This document shows, piece after piece, positions 43,948-52,844 of a stretch of 64,000 bases of DNA (position 1 is the first letter of the stretch; each line of letters opens with the position of its first letter). The stretch lies in NCBI RefSeq assembly GCF_022012335.1, contig NZ_JAKLTO010000001.1:540844-604843 (forward strand), read 5' to 3'. The stretch comes from Flavobacterium sp. SM15 (GTDB lineage: Bacteria > Bacteroidota > Bacteroidia > Flavobacteriales > Flavobacteriaceae). The position numbers and the translations under genes are program-made. The notes below the pieces were generated by a model. That model did no database searches. It was not told where the DNA came from and saw only the letters and a program-made list of their open reading frames with translations.

Positions 43948-45264
43948 ATGGAATTGAAAGAAAAACTGATTTCATCGTTCATGGCTTTTGAAGAAAAAGT
44001 CGATGTAGGCACCCAGCTGCACGACCTTCGCACATCAGCCTTAAAAAACTTTGAAGCAAAAGGGTTTCCGACCAAAAAAGAAGAAGCCTGGAAATATACT
44101 TCGCTGAATGCCGTCTTGAAAAACGATTTCAGCATCTTCCCGAAAAAGGAAAACAACATCGATATTAAAGATGTAAAAAAATATTTTTTAAATGATTTAG
44201 ATACGTACAAGGTAATCTTTATCGACGGGATTTTCAGTACGTTTTTATCCTCGACCACGCATGATGGTTTGGATGTTTGTTTGATGTCATCAGCATTAAC
44301 CAAACCCAAATACAAAATGGTGATTGATACCTATTTCAATCAAGTGGCCAGCAAAGAGGAAAGTTTAACCTCGTTGAACACTGCTTTTGCTTATGAAGGA
44401 GCGTACATTAACATCCCAAAAAGCAAAGTGGTGGAAAAACCCATCGAAATCATCTATTTCTCAACCGGAAAAGAAGATGCGTTAATGGTTCAGCCTAGAA
44501 ACCTTGTGATTGTTGGGGAAAACGCACACGTACAAATTGTGGAGCGTCATCAGAGTTTGAACGAGAATCCGGTATTGACCAATTCGGTAACCGAAATTTT
44601 CGCGCAGAAACGCGCTATCGTGGACTATTACAAAGTACAAAACGATGAGCAAACCGCAAACCTGATCGACAACACTTATATTTCCCAGAAACAGGAAAGC
44701 CGCGTTTCGGTACATACCTTCTCTTTCGGAGGAAACCTAACGCGTAACAATCTGAATTTCTACCATCACGGAGAACGCATCGATTCTACGTTAAAAGGAA
44801 TTACCATCATCGGCGACAAACAACACGTCGATCATTATACCTTAGTGAACCATGAACAACCCAACTGCGAAAGCCACCAGAACTATAAAACGATTCTGGA
44901 CGGACAATCAACCGGAGTGTTCAACGGTAAAATTTACGTAGAAAAAGAAGCCCAAAAAACGGATGCTTTTCAGCAAAACAACAATATCTTGTTAAGCGAC
45001 AGAGCGACGATCAACGCGAAACCTCAATTGGAAATTTTTGCCGACGACGTGAAATGTTCGCACGGTTGTACCATCGGGCAGTTGGATGAAAACGCAATGT
45101 TCTACATGCAACAACGCGGGATTCCTAAAAAAGAGGCAAAAGCGCTGCTTATGTACGCGTTTACCAGTGAAGTGACCTCGAGTATCAAAATACCGGAATT
45201 AAAGGCTAAAATCGCAAAAATCATCGCTACCAAGCTTAATGTGAACATGGGCTTTGATTTGTAA
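43948..45264 (+). CDS. sufD: Fe-S cluster assembly protein SufD
   Basis: Third subunit of SufBCD and paralogue of SufB. FPTKKEEAWKYTSLNAVLKND is the SufD N-terminal motif (KxExWKYT), and the C-terminal KCSHGCTIGQLDENAMFYMQQRGI is the family hallmark. Length 438 is normal. A terminator follows, ending the first half of the suf cluster; sufS lies 5 kb downstream. Confidence 0.97.
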   Translation: MELKEKLISSFMAFEEKVDVGTQLHDLRTSALKNFEAKGFPTKKEEAWKYTSLNAVLKNDFSIFPKKENNIDIKDVKKYFLNDLDTYKVIFIDGIFSTFLSSTTHDGLDVCLMSSALTKPKYKMVIDTYFNQVASKEESLTSLNTAFAYEGAYINIPKSKVVEKPIEIIYFSTGKEDALMVQPRNLVIVGENAHVQIVERHQSLNENPVLTNSVTEIFAQKRAIVDYYKVQNDEQTANLIDNTYISQKQESRVSVHTFSFGGNLTRNNLNFYHHGERIDSTLKGITIIGDKQHVDHYTLVNHEQPNCESHQNYKTILDGQSTGVFNGKIYVEKEAQKTDAFQQNNNILLSDRATINAKPQLEIFADDVKCSHGCTIGQLDENAMFYMQQRGIPKKEAKALLMYAFTSEVTSSIKIPELKAKIAKIIATKLNVNMGFDL

Positions 45265-45286
45265 TCAGCTTCAAGACATAAAACAG

Positions 45287-45320
45287 AAAACCGTTCTTCA
45301 AGAGCGGTTTTTTCTTTTTT
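45287..45320 (+). terminator. Intrinsic terminator after sufD
   Basis: Stem ACCGTTCT/AGAGCGGT (one G-T pair) with a 3-base loop, followed by T-runs. Confidence 0.75.
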
Positions 45321-45347
45321 AAGTAATTTCCGATTGGTTCTATTTGC

Positions 45348-45355
45348 TATATTTG
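45348..45355 (+). promoter_or_regulatory. Candidate -7 box for the DUF2157 gene
   Basis: TATATTTG fits TAnnTTTG, 20 bases before the start. Confidence 0.45.
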
Positions 45356-45375
45356 AGTAAATCAATCGCAATTCC

Positions 45376-46368
45376 ATGGAACAACTCCCGGAACATCAGC
45401 TCAAAAAACTCCTCGAAAAAGGGTTTCTTTCCGAAGCCCAACATCAGGAAGTAAAAGAATATAAAGCCCTTGGTATTTTTTCCCTGAATACGGAACTTTT
45501 GTTTTTATTGTATTTGTCGGTCTTGCTGTTTACCGGCGGTGTAGGAGCTTTAATCTACAAAAACATCGACAGTATTGGGCATATTGCCATTCTGGCTGTG
45601 AATTTTGTGTTGATGTTGGTTTGTTTTTACTTCAGTTTTAAAAAGGCGAAAGGGTTTTCCAAATTGGAAGTGGTTTTTGACAATCCGGTGTACGACTATT
45701 TGGTTTTGACGGGAAGTTTACTCGCGACTATTTTCATTGGTTACCTTCAGTTTCAGTACAGTGTTTTCGGAACAGATTTCGGTTTGGTTTCCTTGTTTTC
45801 AGCCATTCTTTGTTTTGCAGTAGCTTATTATTTTGACAACCGAACGGTGCTTTCCATGGCGATAACCTCACTAATTGCTTTTGCCGGGATTACTTTGACG
45901 CCGAAAACCGTTTTTGAAAACGAGATTTATTCCAATCCGAATCTGGTGTATTTTGGAATTTTCATCGGGGTTTTACTGATTCTCTGGACCTTGTACAGTT
46001 TGAAAGAAAAACTTAAAGCACACTTTTATTTTGTTTATTACATTTTTGCGCAGCATTTGTTAGGCATTTGTACCATTGCGGGCTTAATTGAAGACTATTG
46101 GTATGGCTTTTTTCCGGTTTTAGTGGGAAGCACTTTATTTTTCTACAAGGAAAGTTATAGGCACAAGGCAACCTCGCTGTTTGTGTTTTCCTTGCTTTAC
46201 GGATTTATTGGGCTTAATATTTTCTTTATCAGAACGTTGGACGTACTAGGGATTAACGATTTTATCGAACCACTCATCTTCGTTTCCCCGATTTATGTGA
46301 TATTTTGTATTGTGATGTTTATCAGAGCAGTACGCAACTTTAACAAAGAGAAGCATGCAGGCATATAA
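45376..46368 (+). CDS. DUF2157-like polytopic membrane protein
   Basis: The N-terminal helix LKKLLEKGFLSEAQHQEVKE followed by FLLYLSVLLFTGGVGALIYKNID matches the DUF2157 entry. About nine further hydrophobic spans follow across the 330 residues, with an aromatic-rich loop (EDYWYGFFPVLVG). Role unknown. It overlaps the next gene by 14 bases, so the two are coupled. The pair lies between the two halves of the suf cluster. Confidence 0.75.
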   Translation: MEQLPEHQLKKLLEKGFLSEAQHQEVKEYKALGIFSLNTELLFLLYLSVLLFTGGVGALIYKNIDSIGHIAILAVNFVLMLVCFYFSFKKAKGFSKLEVVFDNPVYDYLVLTGSLLATIFIGYLQFQYSVFGTDFGLVSLFSAILCFAVAYYFDNRTVLSMAITSLIAFAGITLTPKTVFENEIYSNPNLVYFGIFIGVLLILWTLYSLKEKLKAHFYFVYYIFAQHLLGICTIAGLIEDYWYGFFPVLVGSTLFFYKESYRHKATSLFVFSLLYGFIGLNIFFIRTLDVLGINDFIEPLIFVSPIYVIFCIVMFIRAVRNFNKEKHAGI

Positions 46369-47512
46369 TAAAGAAATTTTAAACAATGAAGTTTTGGCTG
46401 CGCAAGCGAAAGAACTGTACAAAATGAAATTTATCCCAAAGGAGCAATTCAAAGAGATTACTTCCCGATTGACATTATTCAATTCCAGTAGTAATTTATT
46501 GGTTCGAATTGGTTTTTTTCTTTTAGGATGTTTGCTTTTATCAGCAATCAGCGGTTTTCTGGCGCTTTTTTTTGGATCAATTTTAGACCGAAATTTTGAA
46601 GTATTGGTTTTTGTTTATGGAATCATAGGCGTAATTGGGGCTGAGTTTTTAGCCAGAAACGGGTATTTTGGTCATGGTTTGGACGATGCTTTTGTACTCT
46701 CGATCCCTTTGTATTTCTGCATCGGAACAGGGATTACTACAGAATCCATGTCCATGGTTTTTGCAGTAATGACACTTTTAGGATTTGTGTGTTGTCTGCG
46801 CTACGTGCATACGCTTTCCGTATTGGTGGGAGGTGTTGGATTTGTTGGCTTTGTATTCGATTTGATTGTAAATCATGCGCTTATGGATAAATTGTTTTTA
46901 CCTTTCGTTGGGTTTTTCATGGGCGGTGGGTTGTATTTTATCAGTAAAAATTTAAAGAAAAAGGGACGTTTTTATATTTATTCGAATGCGCTATGGGTTG
47001 CCAAAGGTTTTGCCTTGCTCCTGATGTATTTCTCCGTAAATTATATGGTGGTTCGAGAGTTTTCCGAAGATTTGATGAACCTTGTGGTAACACCCGGAAA
47101 TGATATCCCATTGGCTTTTGTATTTTATACATTGACGTTTTTGCTTCCCTTATTTTATATCGGGTATGCCCTAAAAACCAAAGATCGCCTAATGCTTCTC
47201 TTAGGCCTTTTTACTTTAGGGTATTCCATCTTTACTATTCGATTCTATTACCACTTAATGCCTTTGGAAATTGCGTTAATCTTGGGAGGAATTCTTCTTT
47301 TTGGAATCAGCTATTTAGCCATCCAAAAACTGAAAGACGCCCGGCAGGGAATAACCTTCCAGCCGGATCGTAGTAACGAGAGTAGTTTTCTTTTAACTGC
47401 TCAGGCTTTAATTGTTACCACTCAAATTCAGACTAAAATAGTAACCTCCGAGGACAAAATGCCTTTTGGAGGGGGTGGTTTTAGTGGTGGTGGAAGCGGA
47501 GGCGGATATTAA
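46355..47512 (+). CDS. Polytopic membrane protein with Gly-rich tail
   Basis: The 385-residue protein starts with a helical cytoplasmic segment (LNNEVLAAQAKELYKMKFI, FKEITSRL), then about ten membrane spans. The tail GGGGFSGGGSGGGY is a glycine-rich end seen in several small bacterial membrane protein families. It overlaps the DUF2157-like gene, suggesting a two-protein membrane complex. I do not recognise a function. Confidence 0.7.
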   Translation: MQAYNKEILNNEVLAAQAKELYKMKFIPKEQFKEITSRLTLFNSSSNLLVRIGFFLLGCLLLSAISGFLALFFGSILDRNFEVLVFVYGIIGVIGAEFLARNGYFGHGLDDAFVLSIPLYFCIGTGITTESMSMVFAVMTLLGFVCCLRYVHTLSVLVGGVGFVGFVFDLIVNHALMDKLFLPFVGFFMGGGLYFISKNLKKKGRFYIYSNALWVAKGFALLLMYFSVNYMVVREFSEDLMNLVVTPGNDIPLAFVFYTLTFLLPLFYIGYALKTKDRLMLLLGLFTLGYSIFTIRFYYHLMPLEIALILGGILLFGISYLAIQKLKDARQGITFQPDRSNESSFLLTAQALIVTTQIQTKIVTSEDKMPFGGGGFSGGGSGGGY

Positions 47513-47521
47513 TGAAAATAT

Positions 47522-47547
47522 AGCCACTAAAAAGCGGCTTTATTTTT
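47522..47547. terminator. Weak terminator between convergent genes
   Basis: Stem AGCC..C/G..GGCT around a TAAAAA loop, with one imperfect pair, followed by T-rich sequence on plus. Convergent with the serine hydrolase gene. Confidence 0.4.
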
Positions 47548-49183
47548 TATAAACGCTATGTTTTGTACTGTTCCTTCGCTCGAAACCAATAAGCTCTTTA
47601 TTTTATGGTTATCATCTCTTACAAAGTGGTATAAGGTGCGTTGGTTGTTCCCAAATTCGTCTTGTTGCACTGGTGTTAACGGAATGTTTTCGTTGTTTTT
47701 GTAGCTTAGGAAAAGTTGGTTTCCTTTTTTTGTAAATTGGTAGGTTACCTCTAATTCATCGGAATAAAAATCCCCGATAAATTCATCGATTTGAACAGCT
47801 TCCGGTTTCACAAATTCGGCGCGTTTAAAGTAGAAGGGTGTTCCTCCAAAACGGATAACTAAATCAGTATCAGTAGTTTTAGTGAAGTCGTATTTTACGC
47901 TTTCGTTGACTGTCCGGTGAAATTTCCCTTTTTCATAACCAGTTAATGCAATTGCTTTTTTTGCCTGGCCTCCTTTGGCTTTGAGCGTATCATTTTCCAC
48001 TAGGATTTCCATTTTCATATCGCTGTTGACTTCTTTGTATTGCCCGATATAGTGCTGAAATTGTTTTGGATCTGCTTTGAAAACAGCTGTTTTTTTTTAC
48101 TTTGGATGTCGAGGTATCTGTTGGCAAAATCAAATCTAAAAGTTCATAAGAAAGAGGCGTAGGGTTTATGGGTTCCAGATTTGTCATGATGATGATGCCT
48201 AACTGTTTTTCCGGTAGTGTAATTAGCTGTGATTGCCCACCCCAGGCATAACCACTGTGACTGATGGTTCTATAACCTTTGTATTGGTCCAGCATCACGC
48301 CACGAGCGTAGTTTGCTTTTTCTTCGGCTTTATAATTGTCACAAGTTGTTAGAAATTCGGTTAATCCTTTGATTTTTAAACTCGTGCCGTTTAGAACATT
48401 CAACCATTTCGCCATATCGGTTATTGTCGAAGCCATACTTCCTGCGCCATAACTGTTTTGAATTCTCGGATTCTGAATATAGTTGTTGTCTTTTTGCTGA
48501 TAACCCACCGCCTTATTCTTGATAATAGATTGATTTTCAACCCTTATTTGGGTATGGATCATGTTTAAAGGATCAAACAATTGTTCTTTAGCGTACGCGT
48601 TTAGATTTTTCTGTGAAACCCGTTCTACGATGAGCGCTAATAGCGTATACGAAGTATTGCCATACACTGTTTTGGCTCCGGGAACATGATTCAGTTGTTT
48701 TTGTTTTGAAGCGAGTTCTAAAACCGTAGTGTTGTCGTAGTATTCCAAATCATAGTTGAAGCCCTTTAAATCCATTAAAGTATGGTAATTGCTCAGTCCG
48801 CTGGAATGGTTTAACAAGTGTTTGATTTTAATTTTTTGCGGATGTTCGGGCATTTCGGGCAAGTACTTTCGGATGTTGTCTTCCAAAGAAATTTTTCCGT
48901 CCCGAACTAAGGTCCAGATGCAGGCTGAGGTAAACTGTTTGGCAATCGAAGCCAGACTATGGGCCGTTGAATCCGAATTTCTGATGTTGTAGTCTAGGGA
49001 AGCAAATCCAATTCCTTTGGAATAAACCAATTTGTCGTTTTGTACAATGCCAATACTAAGTCCGGGAGCGTTGGGTTTGTCGTATTTTTGGAGCAATTCG
49101 TCTATTTTGGAATAGGGATTGTTTTGTGAGATACAAATCCATGAAAGAAAAAGACAACAAGTCCAGATTAACCGGCGTTTCAT
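47527..49183 (-). pseudogene. Beta-lactamase-fold serine hydrolase with a frameshift in an A9 tract
   Basis: The upstream part (47990-49183) has a signal peptide (about 1-20) and the serine hydrolase/penicillin-binding fold: SxxK as SIAK (residues 79-82), YGN in KTVYGNTSYTLL and HSG in ISHSGYAWGG. At minus-strand position 48098-48090 is a run of nine A (GT then A9 then CAGC). Past it the frame gives an unlikely tail; with eight A the reading becomes KVKKTAVFKADPKQFQHYI and continues into the separate frame 47527-48018 (a DUF3471-like beta domain). Restored length would be 551 residues. It may be a true mutation, a slippage-regulated gene or a sequencing error. Last gene of the padR operon, 4-base overlap with the one before. 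Confidence 0.8.
48090..48098 (-). other. Homopolymer A9 (minus strand), frameshift site
   Basis: Nine A in a row on the coding strand. Deleting one restores a continuous reading frame through the serine hydrolase. Such tracts slip in replication and transcription, and are also common error sites in some sequencing chemistries. Confidence 0.85.
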
Positions 49184-49359
49184 TTGACTGCTGTTTTGTA
49201 TTTATGATAAAAAAACATCGGAACCACGCCAAAATTCAGCAGTAAGAAACCAGCAAAAACAATCATGCCTCGAAAGGGCCAGTGCAGGAATTCGAACATA
49301 GCTCCAATTCCTAAAATAAAGGCGGTCAGAAAGCCAACCAAGTAGAAGGATTTTTTCAT
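49180..49359 (-). CDS. Small two-helix membrane protein (59 residues)
   Basis: Minus strand from ATG at 49359 reads MKKSFYLVGFLTAFILGIG through FEFLHWPFRGMIVFAGF to FFYHKYKTAVK. Two membrane helices flank an F-x-HWPF-x-G motif that recalls the start of the GldL-type proteins and is echoed in the neighbouring gene product (FKWPFSG). It starts 3 bases after the upstream gene and its TGA overlaps the serine hydrolase ATG. It is shorter than common gene-finding cut-offs. Function unknown. Confidence 0.75.
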   Translation of the reverse strand: MKKSFYLVGFLTAFILGIGAMFEFLHWPFRGMIVFAGFLLLNFGVVPMFFYHKYKTAVK

Positions 49360-49362
49360 AGT

Positions 49363-49803
49363 TTATTTATTTAGAAGTAACATTTTTTGAGCTTTCAATT
49401 TGTACTGTTCGTAGATAATAAACGGTATTGTAATCAAGATAAGTTGTGAAAATCCAATTAAAATCAAAACCCCTGAAAAAGGCCATTTAAAGATAAAAAA
49501 CAAGAACCCGATCAGCAGTATAACTGAGTTGATGGCACAGGTTAGGTGCACATTGCGCTTCCTGCGGATAAAACTCAAGATTAAAGCTTTTTCGTTTTTC
49601 TCTCTTTGAATAAGTTGCATCGCTGCATAGCCGCCCAGATTGTGTATTGCTTCCTGATAGGCCGTTTCGAAATCGTTTAGGTTTGATTTTTCAAGATGCG
49701 TACAGATGTGGTCCAGTAAATCTTCTTTAAAGTCCCTGTCGGTAATGCCGTAAAACGTCAAATTGGTCTCGATATACGTGATGTGGTCGTCGGTTACAAT
49801 CAT
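49363..49803 (-). CDS. Membrane protein with N-terminal HAAS-like domain, PadR partner
   Basis: The first about 75 residues are helical and acidic (DFKEDLLDHICTHLEKSNLND, YQEAIHNLGGYAAMQLIQ), resembling the small HAAS-type domain often encoded beside PadR regulators. Two membrane helices follow (LTCAINSVILLIGFLFFIF; FSQLILITIPFIIY) with KWPFSGVL between them. Its start overlaps the padR stop by 4 bases. Such pairs are typical PadR modules; a signal-sensing role is inferred. Confidence 0.75.
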   Translation of the reverse strand: MIVTDDHITYIETNLTFYGITDRDFKEDLLDHICTHLEKSNLNDFETAYQEAIHNLGGYAAMQLIQREKNEKALILSFIRRKRNVHLTCAINSVILLIGFLFFIFKWPFSGVLILIGFSQLILITIPFIIYEQYKLKAQKMLLLNK

Positions 49804-50138
49804 GAGTTGATGGGTTTAGGGTTAAAAATCAGATTCAGGGTAGTTATAAAATCATTCAGTTCGGCACTGAGTTCCAGTACGTATTGTTTACCGGTTGCCG
49901 TGATTTTATAGTACTTTCTTACCCGTTTTCCTATAAAAACCTTTTCGGTTTCCAGGATGCCGTCCGCTTCCAATTTGTGTAAAATCGGATACAAAGCCCC
50001 TTCGGAAATATCGATCTTGCCCGAAGTGATTTCCTTTACTTTCTGTGTGATTTCATAACCGTACATCCTGTCGTTCTCGCTGATGAGTTTTAAGATGATC
50101 GGCAATAAAGTCCCTTTGGTTAATTCTTTACTATACAT
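49800..50138 (-). CDS. PadR family transcriptional regulator
   Basis: A 112-residue winged helix with the PadR signature MYGYEITQKVKEITSGKIDISEGALYP followed by ILHKLEADG, and a wing with RVRKYYKITATGKQYV. PadR proteins repress neighbouring genes and release on ligand binding. It heads a four-gene minus-strand operon (padR, HAAS-like, 59-residue protein, serine hydrolase). ATACAT half-sites overlap its start codon, so autoregulation is plausible. Confidence 0.9.
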   Translation of the reverse strand: MYSKELTKGTLLPIILKLISENDRMYGYEITQKVKEITSGKIDISEGALYPILHKLEADGILETEKVFIGKRVRKYYKITATGKQYVLELSAELNDFITTLNLIFNPKPINS

Positions 50139-50168
50139 AGTTTAAATATACATTTTATTTAGATGTAT
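50133..50168. promoter_or_regulatory. Three ATACAT/ATGTAT half-sites spaced 15 bp apart, possible PadR operator
   Basis: ATACAT at 50133-50138 (overlapping the padR ATG), ATACAT at 50148-50153 and the inverted ATGTAT at 50163-50168, with exactly 15 bases between starts. Position is right for autoregulation and could also affect sufS on the other side. Confidence 0.4.
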
Positions 50169-50252
50169 TTGTATTAACGCTATTGTTTTTTTGATATTGT
50201 GTTTTTAGACAGATTTTATCATTTATTTATACTAATTGTAAATAACAAGCCG

Positions 50253-50260
50253 TAAATTTG
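50253..50260 (+). promoter_or_regulatory. Candidate -7 box for sufS
   Basis: TAAATTTG fits TAnnTTTG, 20 bases before the sufS start. Confidence 0.45.
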
Positions 50261-50280
50261 CAAAAACTAGAAGTACGAAA

Positions 50281-51495
50281 ATGTTTGATGTTCAAAAAGT
50301 AAGAGCACAATTCCCAATATTGTCCCAAAGTGTAAACGGAAAACCACTGGTTTATTTTGATAACGGAGCGACCGCCCAAAAGCCTCAAGTGGTAATCGAC
50401 GCAATTGCCCAATATTACAGCGAGATCAATGCTAACATCCATCGCGGGGTGCATACACTCAGCCAATTGGCTACGGATGCCTACGAACAGGCGCGTGATA
50501 CCATTCAAAATCACCTAAATGCGAAATACAACCACGAAATCATCTTCACTTCCGGAACTACGGCAGGGATTAATTTAGTGGCCAACGGTTTTGCCAAATT
50601 TGTTAAAGAAGGCGATGAGGTTATGGTTTCCGCTTTGGAGCACCACAGCAACATCGTGCCGTGGCAGTTTTTGTGTGAGAAAACCGGAGCGAAATTGGTC
50701 GTAATTCCTATGAACGACAAAGGCGAATTGGTAATGGAGGAATTTGAGAAATTGCTTTCTTCCAAAACTAAAATTGTGGCGGTAAATCATATTTCCAATG
50801 CACTGGGAACCATAAATCCAATCAAACATATTATTGAAAAAGCACATAGTGTAGGGGCTGCGGTTTTAATCGACGGCGCTCAGGCCACTCCGCATTTACG
50901 CCCGAATGTTCAGGACTTGGATTGTGATTTTTATGTCTTTTCCGGTCATAAAGTGTGTGGTCCGACTGGAGTAGGAATTTTGTATGGAAAGGAAAGTTGG
51001 TTAAACGAATTACCACCCTACCAAGGCGGAGGTGAAATGATCAAGGAAGTTACTTTCGAGAAAACCACTTATGCGGAACTTCCTCATAAATTTGAAGCAG
51101 GAACGCCCAATATCGAAGCGGGAATTGTTTTAGGAACCGCCATTGACTATTTGAACGGGATCGGTTTTGAGAATATCGCTAACTACGAACAAGAATTACT
51201 GGAGTATGCTACGGCAAAACTTCTGGAAATTGAGGGTTTGAAAATCTTCGGAACCAGCGAAAATAAAGCCTCGGTAATTTCGTTCAACATTGAAGGAATC
51301 CATCCGTACGACATTGGCACAATTATCGATAAGTTAGGAGTAGCGGTCAGAACCGGCCATCACTGTGCACAACCGATCATGAATTATTTCAATATTCCGG
51401 GTACCATCAGAGCAAGTTTTGCGTTCTACAATACCAAAGAGGAAATTGATATCTTTGTGGAAGCGGTAAAAAAAGCGCAGATGATGTTATCTTAA
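50281..51495 (+). CDS. sufS: Cysteine desulfurase SufS
   Basis: PLP enzyme that takes sulfur from cysteine for cluster assembly. The PLP Lys is Lys224 in SGHKVCGPTGVG and the active-site Cys is Cys362 in RTGHHCAQP (group II type). TSGTTAGINLVANGF and HHSNIVPWQ are family motifs. Length 404 is normal. It restarts the suf cluster after a 5-kb gap and is followed by a lipoprotein gene and sufE. Confidence 0.96.
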   Translation: MFDVQKVRAQFPILSQSVNGKPLVYFDNGATAQKPQVVIDAIAQYYSEINANIHRGVHTLSQLATDAYEQARDTIQNHLNAKYNHEIIFTSGTTAGINLVANGFAKFVKEGDEVMVSALEHHSNIVPWQFLCEKTGAKLVVIPMNDKGELVMEEFEKLLSSKTKIVAVNHISNALGTINPIKHIIEKAHSVGAAVLIDGAQATPHLRPNVQDLDCDFYVFSGHKVCGPTGVGILYGKESWLNELPPYQGGGEMIKEVTFEKTTYAELPHKFEAGTPNIEAGIVLGTAIDYLNGIGFENIANYEQELLEYATAKLLEIEGLKIFGTSENKASVISFNIEGIHPYDIGTIIDKLGVAVRTGHHCAQPIMNYFNIPGTIRASFAFYNTKEEIDIFVEAVKKAQMMLS

Positions 51496-51508
51496 AAACT
51501 AAGAAAGT

Positions 51509-51982
51509 ATGAAGGCAATTACAGTATTAGCGTCTATGGTTGTTGTTTTTTCAAGTTGCAACTGTCAAAAAACAGCAGCCGAACAACCAAAAGCAACTCC
51601 GGAAAAGGAAATGGTTACACAACAAACAATCCCGACTTTGGAATACGAGGAAAGCACCCGTGGTTTCTTCAGAAGTATCACGGTGGTAAACCAAACCGTA
51701 GCGGTAATTAGCGTTCGTAATGGGGAGGCAAAAACCACCAAGATTTCCGACACCGACTGGAAAGAGCTTACGGCTTTATACCAAAAAGTAAACAATGAAA
51801 ATCTGGCTGGGCTAAAAGCACCTACTGAAAAGCGTTTTTACGACGGTGCCCCGATTGCGCGTTTGCGTGTAATGACCAAGGAAAAAGAGTTCGAATCCGC
51901 TCCGTTTGACGGTGGTTTTCCTCCGGCGGAAATTGAACAAATTATAAATAAACTTATCGCCATAGCTGATAAACAACAATAA
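51509..51982 (+). CDS. Small lipoprotein of unknown function within the suf cluster
   Basis: Start MKAITVLASMVVVFSSCNC has a lipobox with Cys at 17. The 157-residue body has an acidic Pro-rich linker (about 20-45) and a compact beta domain (RSITVVNQTVAVISVRNGEA, RLRVMTKEKEFESAPFDGGF). It sits 13 bases after sufS and 1 base before sufE. It is probably co-transcribed with them, but a role in Fe-S assembly is not shown. Confidence 0.7.
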   Translation: MKAITVLASMVVVFSSCNCQKTAAEQPKATPEKEMVTQQTIPTLEYEESTRGFFRSITVVNQTVAVISVRNGEAKTTKISDTDWKELTALYQKVNNENLAGLKAPTEKRFYDGAPIARLRVMTKEKEFESAPFDGGFPPAEIEQIINKLIAIADKQQ

Positions 51983-51983
51983 A

Positions 51984-52403
51984 ATGACCATTAAAGAAAT
52001 ACAGGAAGAGATTGTAGACGAGTTTTCGATGTTCGACGACTGGATGCAGCGCTATGAATACATCATCGAGCTGGGAAAATCGTTGCCACTGATTAACGAA
52101 CAATTCAAAACCGACGACAATATTATTAAAGGCTGTCAGTCCAAAGTGTGGGTTCACGCCGAGGAACAAGCCGGGAATGTAGTTTTTACTGCTGATAGCG
52201 ACGCGATTTTGACTAAAGGCATCATTGCTATTCTGGTGCGTACCTTTTCCAATCAGTCACCAAAAGCGATCTTGGAATCCGACACTGACTTTATCGATGA
52301 AATCGGGCTTAAAGAACATTTGTCGCCTACGCGTGCCAACGGACTGGTTTCGATGATCAAACAAATAAAAATGTATGCCTTGGCGTTTCAGGCTAAGAAT
52401 TAA
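51984..52403 (+). CDS. sufE: Sulfur acceptor protein SufE
   Basis: Accepts sulfur from SufS and boosts its activity. The active-site Cys is Cys51 in IIKGCQSKVWVH, the same position as in E. coli SufE. FDDWMQRYEYIIELGKSLP and SPTRANGLVSMIKQIK are family segments. It starts one base after the lipoprotein stop. Confidence 0.95.
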   Translation: MTIKEIQEEIVDEFSMFDDWMQRYEYIIELGKSLPLINEQFKTDDNIIKGCQSKVWVHAEEQAGNVVFTADSDAILTKGIIAILVRTFSNQSPKAILESDTDFIDEIGLKEHLSPTRANGLVSMIKQIKMYALAFQAKN

Positions 52404-52444
52404 TTAAATAGTGCAGATTTTAAATCGCGCAAAGATTGATAAAA

Positions 52445-52768
52445 ATGGAAGAATTTAACGATACCATCAATTTAGGAGAAGACGTTGTAAAAGTATTAAA
52501 AGGCATTTACGACCCGGAAATCCCAGTAGATATTTACGAATTAGGATTGATTTACGACGTGATGATCAACGAAGACAACGAAGTGAAAATCTTAATGACG
52601 CTAACCTCGCCCAACTGCCCGGTGGCGGAAACCTTACCGCAGGAAGTGGAAGAGAAAATCAAATCCATCGACGCGGTGAAAGCCTGTGAAGTGGAAATTA
52701 CCTTCGATCCGCCTTGGAGCAAAGATTTGATGAGCGAAGAAGCAAAATTAGAATTAGGAATGCTATAA
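52445..52768 (+). CDS. sufT: SufT-like DUF59 / MIP18 Fe-S assembly protein
   Basis: A 107-residue protein starting at ATG 52445 (the longer reading begins at TTG 52436). LKGIYDPEIPVDIYELGLIYD and SPNCPVAETLPQEV are the MIP18/DUF59 signatures, with the conserved Cys (LTSPNCPV) and VEITFDPPWSKDLMS at the end. This family promotes Fe-S maturation. It is part of the suf cluster, between sufE and the DUF2480 gene. Confidence 0.9.
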   Translation: MEEFNDTINLGEDVVKVLKGIYDPEIPVDIYELGLIYDVMINEDNEVKILMTLTSPNCPVAETLPQEVEEKIKSIDAVKACEVEITFDPPWSKDLMSEEAKLELGML

Positions 52769-52844
52769 TTCAACGAACAGTTTACAGTCCCGGTTTTCAG
52801 TTTTTCTGTAACTGTGGCTGTCTGCTGTGACCGTTACTATAAAA

